From positions 1-6,632 of the forward strand of contig CAMAQQ010000072.1 in assembly GCA_945860575.1 (NCBI GenBank): a stretch of DNA of 6,632 nucleotides. Reading direction: 5' to 3'. This document shows, piece by piece, positions 1 through 6,602 of this stretch. The position numbers were made by a program, and so were the translations under genes. The DNA comes from Ferrithrix thermotolerans DSM 19514 (GTDB lineage Bacteria > Actinomycetota > Acidimicrobiia > Acidimicrobiales > Ilumatobacteraceae). The first letter of the stretch is position 1. Each line of letters starts with the position of its first letter. The notes below the pieces were generated by a model. That model searched no databases and was not told the DNA's origin. It worked only from the letters and a program-made list of their open reading frames with translations.

Positions 1-476
1 GCACTGCCGATCGCAGTCAGCACGATGAAACTCGTCAACTTCATTCGCCGAAAGCCTGCAGGTATTGAAACAATTGAACGGATCAGTGGCACGCAACGCC
101 CGACCAAAACGGCCACCGTCGATCGCCGATCGAACCAGGCCTCGGCACGCACCAAATCTGCGGGTTTAACACCAAACCACTTGCCAAATTTCTCAACAAA
201 CGCACGCAACCGATCTGGGCCAATCGCAGCCGAAACAAAATACAAAATTAACGCGCCAACTACCGAACCAACCGTGGCTGCAATCATCATGCCGACAACA
301 GTCGTGTCGCTCTGTGCCGCGTCAGCACCTTGCTGGGCGACGAACCCCGCGAACGGCAAAACAATCTCAGATGGAATCGGCGGAAATACATTTTCGATTA
401 CGACCAACAGTGCGACACCGAAATAGCCAAATTGATTGATTACATCTTGTACCCAGTTCGCCAAGTCACCCAACAT
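1..476 (-). CDS. DedA-family (VTT domain) integral membrane protein, 3' part missing
   Basis: This frame is open from an ATG at 476 down to base 1, giving 158 codons with the C-terminus beyond the window. DedA proteins are inner-membrane proteins tied to undecaprenyl-phosphate or phospholipid flipping and membrane homeostasis; the exact substrate cannot be read here. Visible family marks are the re-entrant-loop motif ENVFPPIPSE at residues 28-37, a hydrophobic stretch at about 60-85, and the motif GRCVPLIRSIVSIPAG at 126-141, whose Arg127 and Arg133 match the conserved arginines of the family. Full members usually have about 200 residues, so some 40-60 are missing. The start is well fixed: two in-frame TAA codons lie directly before the ATG, and a G-rich Shine-Dalgarno-like run (GGGGG, plus-strand 483-487) lies 6 nt upstream. 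The gene follows sdhB by 32 nt on the same strand, so read-through from the sdh operon is likely; a functional link to Sdh is not implied. Confidence 0.88.
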   Translation of the reverse strand, partial: MLGDLANWVQDVINQFGYFGVALLVVIENVFPPIPSEIVLPFAGFVAQQGADAAQSDTTVVGMMIAATVGSVVGALILYFVSAAIGPDRLRAFVEKFGKWFGVKPADLVRAEAWFDRRSTVAVLVGRCVPLIRSIVSIPAGFRRMKLTSFIVLTAIGS

Positions 477-507
477 TTATTACCCCCAACTGCTGGATTT
501 AGCGTAA

Positions 508-523
508 CTCAGCTTCGGCTGAG
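508..523 (-). repeat. Short perfect hairpin across the sdhB stop codon
   Basis: CTCAGC and GCTGAG form a 6-bp perfect stem around a 4-nt loop; the minus-strand transcript has a CGAA loop, the plus strand a TTCG loop. It includes the sdhB TGA and lies 31 nt before the DedA-gene ATG. No T-run follows on the minus strand (TTACGC), so it is not a standard intrinsic terminator; it could slow decay from the 3' end or reduce read-through. Confidence 0.4.
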
Positions 524-1282
524 AGCTTTGCGATTCTTCGACTTTGATTTTCTGAAATCAGAGTTCATCAAAGCAATCACATCAAGCGAAATTTCTTTGG
601 GGCAAGCCGACGAACATTCGCCGTGATTCGTGCACGAGCCGAATTGATCGTCCATTGCGTGCACCATTGCCTCAACACGTTTATATCTCTCGGCTTGACC
701 TTGTGGCAAAACATTGAGGTGCGAAATCTTCGCCCCCGTGAACAGGCTCGCTGCACCATTTGGACACGCAGCGACACATGCGCCACAACCGATGCACGCA
801 GCAGAATCCATTGCCGCGTCAGCAACAGGCTTTGGCACGAGAATCAAATTCGCATCGGGCGCACCACCCGTCGGCGCAGTGATGAAGCCACCCGCTTCGA
901 CGATGCGATCAAACGAAGAGCGATCAACCATCAAGTCTTTGATTATCGGAAACGCCTTGGCACGCCACGGCTCGATCACGATTTCATCTCCGCTTTTAAA
1001 TGTTCGCATATGCAATTGACAAGTCGTTGATCCCCGTTGAGGTCCGTGAGCCTGACCATTGATCATCAACGAGCACGTGCCACAGATTCCTTCACGACAG
1101 TCGTGATCAAAAACGATCGCCTCTTTATTTTCTAGGATCAGACGCTCATTTAGCTGATCGAGCATCTCAAGAAACGACGCTTCGTCACTAACTTTTTCGA
1201 CCGTATGCGACTCGAAATGCCCTGCGGCGTCGGGACCATCTTGACGCCAAACTTTTAGCTTGAGGTCGTTGATTAATCTCAC
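509..1282 (-). CDS. sdhB: Succinate dehydrogenase iron-sulfur subunit (complex II)
   Basis: This 257-residue protein carries electrons from the FAD of SdhA through three iron-sulfur clusters to the quinone site at the membrane. The N-terminal ferredoxin domain holds the [2Fe-2S] ligands Cys62, Cys67, Cys70 (CREGICGTC) and Cys88. The C-terminal domain has CIGCGACVAACP at 163-174 and CTNHGECSSACP at 217-228. By the spacing known for E. coli SdhB and Wolinella FrdB, Cys163/166/169/227 bind [4Fe-4S] and Cys173/217/223 bind [3Fe-4S]. All eleven ligands are present, so it looks functional. The start is a GTG that overlaps the sdhA stop as GTGA; a strong GAGGAG (plus-strand 1289-1294) sits 6 nt upstream inside the sdhA end, which supports translational coupling. 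The sequence resembles the SdhB type found with dihaem cytochrome b subunits rather than the E. coli SdhCD type. Fumarate reductase is a possible alternative direction that sequence alone does not exclude. Confidence 0.97.
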   Translation of the reverse strand: MRLINDLKLKVWRQDGPDAAGHFESHTVEKVSDEASFLEMLDQLNERLILENKEAIVFDHDCREGICGTCSLMINGQAHGPQRGSTTCQLHMRTFKSGDEIVIEPWRAKAFPIIKDLMVDRSSFDRIVEAGGFITAPTGGAPDANLILVPKPVADAAMDSAACIGCGACVAACPNGAASLFTGAKISHLNVLPQGQAERYKRVEAMVHAMDDQFGSCTNHGECSSACPKEISLDVIALMNSDFRKSKSKNRKALSRS

Positions 1283-3201
1283 TTGTAACTCCTCGTGGCA
1301 AGTTGCGCGGTTTCAAAAACTAGTGGCTCTTCGACCAAATCTGGGTTCATCGGATCACCTGTCGAGTTATATGCCGAAACATGGCAGAAGTCTTGATCGT
1401 TTCGCAGAGCCTCACCCTCATCGGTTTGATACTCGCTACGGAAATGGGCGCCGCAACTTTCTTCGCGATCAAGCGCATCGCGACACATCAACATGCCGAG
1501 TTGAAAGAAGTCGTCAACTCGCCCAGCTTTTTCAAGTGTTTGATTTACGCTTTCACCAGTGCCCGTCACACGCAGATCTTTTTGAAATTCGCCGTACAAA
1601 GCCGGCAACTCTGACAATGCTTTTTCAAGACCCTGTTGCGTGCGCTCCATCCCACAATAGTCCCAAATAATTTTGCCCAATTCGCGATGAAACCAATCTG
1701 GTGAGCGTGTGCCCTTGACATTCAGATATCCACTAAACCGCTCGTGCGCTTCAGCCTCTGCTTGAACAAAAGCAGGATGATCTGTTGTCGGGATCGTTTT
1801 ATTAAGCAACGGCGCAAGTTCGTTGCTGATTGTGTATGGCAAAACAAAATATCCATCAGACAAGCCTTGCATTAGCGCGCTTGCGCCAAGACGATTCGCA
1901 CCGTGGTCTGAAAAATTAGCCTCACCAGCGGCATACAAACCAGGGATCGTTGTCGCAAGTTCGTAGTCGACCCACAATCCGCCCATTGTGTAGTGGGTCG
2001 CTGGGTAAATTCGCATCGGTGTCGAGTACGGATCTTCGCCAGCAATGCGCTCATACATCTGAAACAAGTTTCCGTATCGCTCCTGCACGACATCACGACC
2101 TAGTCGCGCGATTGCTGCCGAGAAGTCGAGATTCACTCCATTTTTCAAAGGCCCAACGCCGTGGCCTTTATCAACGAGCCGTTTGGCTGCACGCGAAGAT
2201 ACGTCTCGCGCCGCCAAGTTTCCATAACTTGGGTACAAACGCTCGAGATAATAATCGCGCTCGCTTTCTGGAATCTGATCGGCCGGGCGAACATCATCGG
2301 CATTTTTCGGCACCCAAACTCGTCCGTCATTGCGCAACGACTCGCTCATCAAAGTGAGCTTTGATTGCGACTCGTCACTTTGAGGAATGCAAGTCGGGTG
2401 AATTTGTGTGAAGCACGGATTTGCAAACATTGCGCCGCGACGATGGGCACGCCATGATGCCGTGACATTGCTGTTCATCGCGTTGGTCGATAAAAAGTAA
2501 ACATTGCCGTAACCACCAGTGGCCATGACCACCGCGTGCGCCGCGTGCGAAGTGATTTCGCCTGTCAACAAATCGCGCACGACGATGCCACTGCAACGTC
2601 CGTCGACGACGACAACATCAACCAACTCGGTGCGATTGAAAAGACGAACGCCACCTAAACCAATTTGACGCGACAATTGTTGATACGCGCCGAGCAACAA
2701 CTGCTGACCCGTTTGTCCGCGTGCATAAAAAGTCCGACTTACTTGTGCACCACCGAAACTTCGGTTATCAAGCATGCCGCCGTATTCGCGTGCAAACGGA
2801 ACACCCTGGGCAACCATCTGGTCGATGATGTCGACTGAAACTTGCGCCAAGCGATGCACATTGCTCTCGCGACTGCGAAAGTCGCCGCCCTTGATCGTGT
2901 CAACGAACAAACGATTGATGCTGTCACCATCACCTTGATAATTTTTTGCGGCATTAATGCCGCCTTGAGCGGCAATTGAGTGCGCGCGCCGCGCCGAGTC
3001 ATGAAACGTAAACGCATCGACTTGGTATCCAAGTTCGGCCAAAGTCGCTGCGGCCGATGCGCCAGCCAAGCCCGTGCCGACAACAATTACTTTGAACTTG
3101 CGTTTGTTGTTCGGGTTGACAAGTTTGGCGTCTGCTTTGTAATTGTCCCACTTTTCGTGCAATGCCCCAGACGGAATTTTGGCATTAAGTATCGTGTTCA
3201 T
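1279..3201 (-). CDS. sdhA: Succinate dehydrogenase flavoprotein subunit (complex II)
   Basis: This 640-residue catalytic subunit oxidises succinate to fumarate with covalently bound FAD, on the cytoplasmic side of the membrane. A basic N-terminal extension of about 37 residues precedes the Rossmann motif VVGTGLAG (GxGxxG at 42-47). His74 in AHSIAAQGG is the expected FAD-linked histidine. Expected active-site residues are His268 (IHPT), Arg332 (LAARDV, the proton-transfer arginine), His403 (HYTMGG) and Arg437 (HGANRLG); all are present. The FAD-contact motif AAGEANFSDHGANRLG covers 424-439, and the C-terminal helical domain contains GAHFRSEY. The long N-terminus and the length fit the SdhA class of actinobacteria and Bacteroidetes that pairs with a dihaem cytochrome b. 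ATG 3201 is the only plausible start: no other start codon lies in frame back to the sdhC end. Its AAGGAG is 13 nt away, which is long. The gene lies 29 nt after sdhC and overlaps sdhB by 4 nt. Fumarate reductase activity cannot be ruled out from sequence. Confidence 0.98.
   Translation of the reverse strand: MNTILNAKIPSGALHEKWDNYKADAKLVNPNNKRKFKVIVVGTGLAGASAAATLAELGYQVDAFTFHDSARRAHSIAAQGGINAAKNYQGDGDSINRLFVDTIKGGDFRSRESNVHRLAQVSVDIIDQMVAQGVPFAREYGGMLDNRSFGGAQVSRTFYARGQTGQQLLLGAYQQLSRQIGLGGVRLFNRTELVDVVVVDGRCSGIVVRDLLTGEITSHAAHAVVMATGGYGNVYFLSTNAMNSNVTASWRAHRRGAMFANPCFTQIHPTCIPQSDESQSKLTLMSESLRNDGRVWVPKNADDVRPADQIPESERDYYLERLYPSYGNLAARDVSSRAAKRLVDKGHGVGPLKNGVNLDFSAAIARLGRDVVQERYGNLFQMYERIAGEDPYSTPMRIYPATHYTMGGLWVDYELATTIPGLYAAGEANFSDHGANRLGASALMQGLSDGYFVLPYTISNELAPLLNKTIPTTDHPAFVQAEAEAHERFSGYLNVKGTRSPDWFHRELGKIIWDYCGMERTQQGLEKALSELPALYGEFQKDLRVTGTGESVNQTLEKAGRVDDFFQLGMLMCRDALDREESCGAHFRSEYQTDEGEALRNDQDFCHVSAYNSTGDPMNPDLVEEPLVFETAQLATRSYK
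1289..1294 (-). promoter_or_regulatory. Ribosome binding site of sdhB inside the sdhA 3' end
   Basis: GAGGAG on the minus strand lies 6 nt before the sdhB GTG and within the last codons of sdhA. With the GTGA stop/start overlap it fixes the sdhB start and suggests that ribosomes finishing sdhA reinitiate on sdhB. Confidence 0.85.
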
Positions 3202-3214
3202 TTTGAAACTGTTG

Positions 3215-3220
3215 CTCCTT
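3215..3220 (-). promoter_or_regulatory. Ribosome binding site of sdhA, unusually far from its start
   Basis: AAGGAG on the minus strand lies in the 29-nt sdhC-sdhA gap, 13 nt before ATG 3201. The usual distance is about 5-9 nt. No closer start codon exists in this frame, so the long spacing appears real. Confidence 0.7.
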
Positions 3221-3230
3221 CTAACTCTCT

Positions 3231-4025
3231 TTAGACCTTGACGATGCCCGCAAGCACCGCAATCGGAAACGAGACATTACCAACAACCACAACTGCGGCG
3301 AACGCAGTCGCAAACGTCCAACGCCAAGCATTGAATCTCGGATTATTCCACCCGAGCGATTGAAAGATGCTCCATGCTCCATGACGAAGATGAATGCCGA
3401 GCAACAAGTTGGCAAGAATATAAAACGCTGCAACCGGCCATCGGCCCAGGCTTCTCACGATATTTGCATAAACCTCTGCGCGCACGAACGTGCCTTCGGC
3501 GCCGACGGTGTTTACCACGCCAAAGGTCAGATCTAAAAGATGCCAGGTCAAGAAACTTGCAACGATCATTCCGCTATATCGCATCGTGCGACTTGCAAAA
3601 TTCGCTACTTCGTAATCTCGCGGCGATTGATATTTGACCGGTCGCGCCTGATGATTTAAAACTGTCAACGACCACGCAGCATGCAAGTGCAACACGAGCA
3701 TCGCCAACAAGCCACCGCGTAACATCCACAACACCGCGCCCTTTGGGGCAAGGGGATACAAAAGTTTCTTCAGGAACTCGGCATAACTGTTAATTTCTGC
3801 GGCGCCAAGGTACATCTTTAAGTTGCCAATCATGTGAAACAAAACGAAACCCATCAATGCGATACCAGAAATTGCCATGGCGTATTTCTTGCCAACAGCG
3901 GTCGAATAAATGTCGGCTATATAAGACTGCTTTTTGCGCACTGATAGCGCCGTGCCAGTTACTGGGGCTCGAGATTTGCCCACTTTTGCTATTGCTTGCT
4001 GTGTTTTCACCATAGTGTTCTTCAT
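3231..4025 (-). CDS. sdhC: Succinate dehydrogenase cytochrome b subunit, b558 (dihaem) family
   Basis: This 264-residue protein anchors SdhAB in the membrane and passes electrons to quinone. A basic, Ala/Lys-rich N-terminus of about 45 residues is followed by five hydrophobic segments at about 49-73, 98-122, 150-173, 194-216 and 236-262. Each of the first four has a candidate haem histidine: His64 (LFHMIGNL), His113 or His115 (VLHLHAAW), His162 (TWHLLDL) and His212 (GIHLRHGAW). This matches the dihaem single-subunit anchors of Bacillus subtilis SdhC and Wolinella FrdC, which normally react with menaquinone. A separate sdhD is not expected in this class. It is the first gene of the sdhC-sdhA-sdhB operon. 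The start is uncertain: ATG 4025 has no Shine-Dalgarno sequence, and an in-frame ATG at 4013 (residue 5) has only a weak purine run before it. The haem ligands and fold are unaffected by that choice. Confidence 0.94.
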   Translation of the reverse strand: MKNTMVKTQQAIAKVGKSRAPVTGTALSVRKKQSYIADIYSTAVGKKYAMAISGIALMGFVLFHMIGNLKMYLGAAEINSYAEFLKKLLYPLAPKGAVLWMLRGGLLAMLVLHLHAAWSLTVLNHQARPVKYQSPRDYEVANFASRTMRYSGMIVASFLTWHLLDLTFGVVNTVGAEGTFVRAEVYANIVRSLGRWPVAAFYILANLLLGIHLRHGAWSIFQSLGWNNPRFNAWRWTFATAFAAVVVVGNVSFPIAVLAGIVKV

Positions 4026-4137
4026 TCACGCTAGTAGTCAGCCCGTTGCTGAGCCACATTCTTGGCGCCGTAGACAGCGTGAACCGTGTCTCATCCTGCC
4101 AAAACTGACGTTTCGGATCTCGCGCTCAAACGGATAT

Positions 4138-4155
4138 GAATTAGCCAACTAATTC
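4138..4155. promoter_or_regulatory. Perfect inverted repeat, candidate operator
   Basis: GAATTAG-CCAA-CTAATTC is a perfect 7-bp inverted repeat around a 4-nt centre, 18 bp in all. It ends 7 nt before the putative hppA -35 element and lies about 110 bp upstream of sdhC. Size, symmetry and place fit the binding site of a dimeric regulator. No protein family can be assigned from the motif, and it could still be chance in an AT-rich patch. Confidence 0.45.
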
Positions 4156-4162
4156 TCGGTTA

Positions 4163-4193
4163 TTGGCATTAGTGGTGGCAAATTCTTTATACT
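4163..4193 (+). promoter_or_regulatory. Putative sigma70-type promoter of hppA
   Basis: A TTGGCA at 4163-4168 (one base off TTGACA) is followed by TATACT at 4188-4193, a good -10 match, with a 19-nt spacer. Reading the -10 as TTTATA at 4186-4191 gives the ideal 17-nt spacer with a poorer match. Transcription would start near 4200 and give a leader of about 57 nt before the hppA GTG. TATAAA at 4204-4209 is another -10-like sequence but lacks a -35. Confidence 0.5.
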
Positions 4194-4218
4194 TTCCGAG
4201 ACATATAAACGGGGTGCC

Positions 4219-4260
4219 ATGGTGGCGAACCCAATGAGAAAACGGAGAAATATCAAGTGA
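4219..4260 (+). CDS. Possible 13-codon upstream leader frame of hppA
   Basis: ATG at 4219 opens a frame for MVANPMRKRRNIK whose TGA (4258-4260) overlaps the hppA GTG as GTGA, the same junction seen at sdhA/sdhB. It would lie wholly within the predicted hppA leader. The upstream GGGG (4211-4214) is only 4 nt away, a weak ribosome binding site. The basic half (RKRR) is encoded by the purine-rich stretch that forms the hppA ribosome binding site, so the frame may be accidental. No function is assigned. Confidence 0.25.
   Translation: MVANPMRKRRNIK
4244..4247 (+). promoter_or_regulatory. Ribosome binding site of hppA
   Basis: GGAG within a purine-rich tract lies 9 nt before the GTG at 4257. It supports GTG as the start, as there is no in-frame ATG between the upstream stop at 4206 and codon 42. 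Confidence 0.7.
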
Positions 4261-6584
4261 GCGCACTAATTGCATCTGAAGGCGGCTGGCAAGACTTCAC
4301 ACTCAAAGGTGGTGAGTGGCTCATTTTGTGGCTCTCGGGCGGTTCTGCAGTTCTCGCACTGCTCGTCGGCTGGTATTTGATGGTCAAAGTTCTTCAAGAA
4401 GACGAAGGCACCGACAAAATGAAAGAAATCGCCGTGGCGATTCAAGTCGGTGCATGGGCCTACCTCAAACGACAGTTTCGTACGATCGGCATGATTCTCG
4501 TGCCGGTTGGTGCAGTGGTGTTTTTAACATCCGTTGCGATCGACAAGCCAGGTGGCGAATCGGCTCTCTCATTCGTGCAATCGGGTTTGTATCGCACTAT
4601 CGCCTTCGTTCTCGGTTGCGTTGCTTCAGGATTAACCGGCTACATCGGTATGACACTCGCGACCCGAGGCAACGTTCGCACCGCGGCTGCTGCCAAACGC
4701 GGCTCAATGAAGCAAGCGCTACAAGTTGCATTCCGCACTGGTGGCGTGGCTGGCATGTTCACCGTCGGTCTCGGCTTGCTCGGTGCAACAGTCATCATCG
4801 CGCTGTTTCAGAACACGAGTTCGGCAATGTTGATTGGTTTTGGTTTCGGTGGTTCGTTACTCGCATTGTTCTTGCGCGTCGGTGGTGGAATTTTCACAAA
4901 GGCAGCCGATGTCGGCGCCGACTTGGTTGGCAAAGTCGAGGCAGGAATCCCAGAAGATGACCCACGCAACCCCGCAACAATTGCCGACAACGTTGGCGAC
5001 AACGTTGGTGACTGTGCAGGTATGGCTGCTGACTTATTTGAGAGTTACGAAGTCACTCTTGTTGCTTCGATTATTCTTGGTGTTGCAGCGTTCAACTCAA
5101 TCGGTTTGAACCCGGCACTCGGTTTGGTCTTCCCGCTTGCTGCACGCGCAATCGGCGTAATTGCCTCAATCGCCGGCGTGTTCGCCGTGCGCGCTCGCGA
5201 TGGCGAAACAAATGCATTGAAACCAATCAACCGCGGCTTTCTCACCGCTGGCATCATCACCGTTATCGGCACGTACCTTCTGGCGACTTTTTATATTGGC
5301 AACGACAAGCTTGAAAAGACAGGTTTCACAAATACGGGCTGGCGCGTGTTCGGCGCCGTACTTGTTGGTTTAATTCTTGCTCAAGTCTTAAGCCGTCTCA
5401 CCGAATATTTCACGGGCACCGAATATGGCCCAGTCAAAGAAATCGCCGAGAGCACCGAGACTGGGCCTGCGACAGTTGTTCTTGCTGGTACTGCATCAGG
5501 TCTTGAATCATCGGTGTATGCAATTTTGTGCATCGCGGTCGCACTCGGTACAACGATTTGGATGGGCGGCGGAAACATTCAGTTCTCGCTCTATCTCGTT
5601 GCATTGTGTGGCATGGGCATGCTGGCTACAACCGGAGTCATCGTGTCTGAAGATACTTTCGGACCCGTTTCTGACAACGCCGCAGGAATCGCCGAAATGG
5701 CTGGAGAGTTGCACGGCGAGACTGGCAAAATTCTTGTCAGCCTCGACGCCGTTGGCAACACGACCAAGGCTGTGACTAAAGGTTTCGCAATCGGTTCGGC
5801 TGTGATCGCTGCAGTTGCGTTGTTCGCTTCATACATCGAAACAATTGCCGGCGAACTCGGTCTCAAAGATGAGGCCGGTAACAAACTCGAAGGCTCGGCA
5901 ATATTTACGGCCGTTGAAACACAAATCAATGTTTCAGATGTAAAAACATTTATTGGTCTACTAATTGGTGGATCAATTGCGTTTATGTTCTCGGCACTCG
6001 CGATTCGTGCAGTTGGTCGAACAGCAGGCGTGGTTGTGCAAGAAGTTCGCAGTCAGTTCAAAGACGGCAAAATTATGGCCGGCACAAAGCAACCTGATTA
6101 CGGCCCGGTCATCGACATCTGCACCGCAGCATCGTTGCGCGAATTAACAACGCCAGCATTGCTCGCAGTTCTCACACCAGTCATCGTTGGCTTTGGCATT
6201 GGTTACGCTGCGCTCGGCGCATTCTTGGCTGGCGTTATTTTGACGGGCCAGTTGATGGCTAACTACCTCAGCAACGCTGGTGGCGCATGGGATAACGCCA
6301 AGAAGTACATCGAAGACGGTCACCACGGCGGCAAAGGTTCAGATGCCCATAAAGCAGCGGTCATTGGCGACACCGTTGGTGACCCGTTTAAAGACACTGC
6401 CGGTCCTGCACTAAATCCGTTGATCAAAGTGATGAACTTGGTCGCACTTCTCGTGTTGCCAGCGATCATTAACTTGAAGGACAACGACTTTGCTCGATTA
6501 AGTATTGCCGGCGTCTCACTTGTGATTTTGATCGTCGCGATCATGTTTTCACGACGCAAGTCAGTCAGTCTGGTTGCTGCTTAA
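4257..6584 (+). CDS. hppA: Membrane-bound proton-pumping pyrophosphatase (K+-independent type)
   Basis: This 775-residue integral membrane enzyme hydrolyses pyrophosphate and pumps protons out of the cytoplasm. Many hydrophobic segments (about 16 expected for the family) run from residue 20 to the C-terminus. The PPi/Mg2+ site motifs are intact: DVGADLVGKVEAGIPEDDPRN at 218-238, DNVGDNVGD at 244-252, SEDTFGPVSDNAAGIAEM at 464-481, and GDTVGDPFKDTAGPALNP at 704-721. The subtype mark is GNTTKA at 500-505. K+-dependent enzymes have Ala where this one has Lys504, so the protein should be K+-independent, and because known Na+-pumping members need K+, it should pump H+. The GTG start lies 9 nt after GGAG (4244-4247). 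It is the only start candidate downstream of the in-frame TAA at 4206-4208 that keeps the usual N-terminus; the next ATG would be codon 42, inside the first helix region. It is divergent from sdhCAB across a 231-bp region. Length and motifs indicate a full, working gene. Confidence 0.98.
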   Translation: MSALIASEGGWQDFTLKGGEWLILWLSGGSAVLALLVGWYLMVKVLQEDEGTDKMKEIAVAIQVGAWAYLKRQFRTIGMILVPVGAVVFLTSVAIDKPGGESALSFVQSGLYRTIAFVLGCVASGLTGYIGMTLATRGNVRTAAAAKRGSMKQALQVAFRTGGVAGMFTVGLGLLGATVIIALFQNTSSAMLIGFGFGGSLLALFLRVGGGIFTKAADVGADLVGKVEAGIPEDDPRNPATIADNVGDNVGDCAGMAADLFESYEVTLVASIILGVAAFNSIGLNPALGLVFPLAARAIGVIASIAGVFAVRARDGETNALKPINRGFLTAGIITVIGTYLLATFYIGNDKLEKTGFTNTGWRVFGAVLVGLILAQVLSRLTEYFTGTEYGPVKEIAESTETGPATVVLAGTASGLESSVYAILCIAVALGTTIWMGGGNIQFSLYLVALCGMGMLATTGVIVSEDTFGPVSDNAAGIAEMAGELHGETGKILVSLDAVGNTTKAVTKGFAIGSAVIAAVALFASYIETIAGELGLKDEAGNKLEGSAIFTAVETQINVSDVKTFIGLLIGGSIAFMFSALAIRAVGRTAGVVVQEVRSQFKDGKIMAGTKQPDYGPVIDICTAASLRELTTPALLAVLTPVIVGFGIGYAALGAFLAGVILTGQLMANYLSNAGGAWDNAKKYIEDGHHGGKGSDAHKAAVIGDTVGDPFKDTAGPALNPLIKVMNLVALLVLPAIINLKDNDFARLSIAGVSLVILIVAIMFSRRKSVSLVAA

Positions 6585-6602
6585 TTAGCGGTGACTAATT
6601 GA
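6581..6602 (+). repeat. AT-rich inverted repeat over the hppA stop codon
   Basis: TTAATTAG and CTAATTGA can pair over 8 bp (one G-U) around a 6-nt loop (6589-6594). The stem includes the hppA TAA. There is no U-run after it, so it is at best a weak terminator. Its core AATTAG...CTAATT repeats the core of the dyad at 4138-4155. Confidence 0.35.

Larger units (their letters stand above)
4026..4256. other. Divergent control region between sdhCAB and hppA
   Basis: These 231 bases hold no gene of normal size. The hppA side has a likely promoter, a dyad and a purine-rich ribosome binding site. The sdhC side is less clear: on the minus strand I found no -35/-10 pair with good spacing and no Shine-Dalgarno before ATG 4025. 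A 5-bp stem with a 5-nt loop (TCAGC/GCTGA, plus-strand 4038-4052) would sit 12 nt upstream of the sdhC start in its mRNA. Both transcription units must begin in or near this region, because the genes point away from each other. Confidence 0.8.

Noticed and set aside
25..426. Long open frame on the plus strand with an ATG
   Set aside because: It lies opposite the DedA-family gene, is low in hydrophobic or domain signal, and rich in Thr/Ala/Pro as expected for an antisense reading of a membrane protein.
1..1160. Apparent excess of GATC/CGATCG sites in the DedA and sdhB region
   Set aside because: By eye about 14 sites where about 4-5 are expected, but over the whole window the excess is small; codon choice (GATC in Asp/Ile/Arg contexts) explains it well enough.
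1260..1670. Open plus-strand frames opposite sdhA (also around 1950-2360)
   Set aside because: They show no domain logic or ribosome binding site, while the minus strand encodes an intact SdhA throughout.
3201..3231. Missing sdhD suggesting an incomplete complex II
   Set aside because: Dihaem b558-family SdhC proteins have five helices and act as the sole anchor, so no sdhD is expected.
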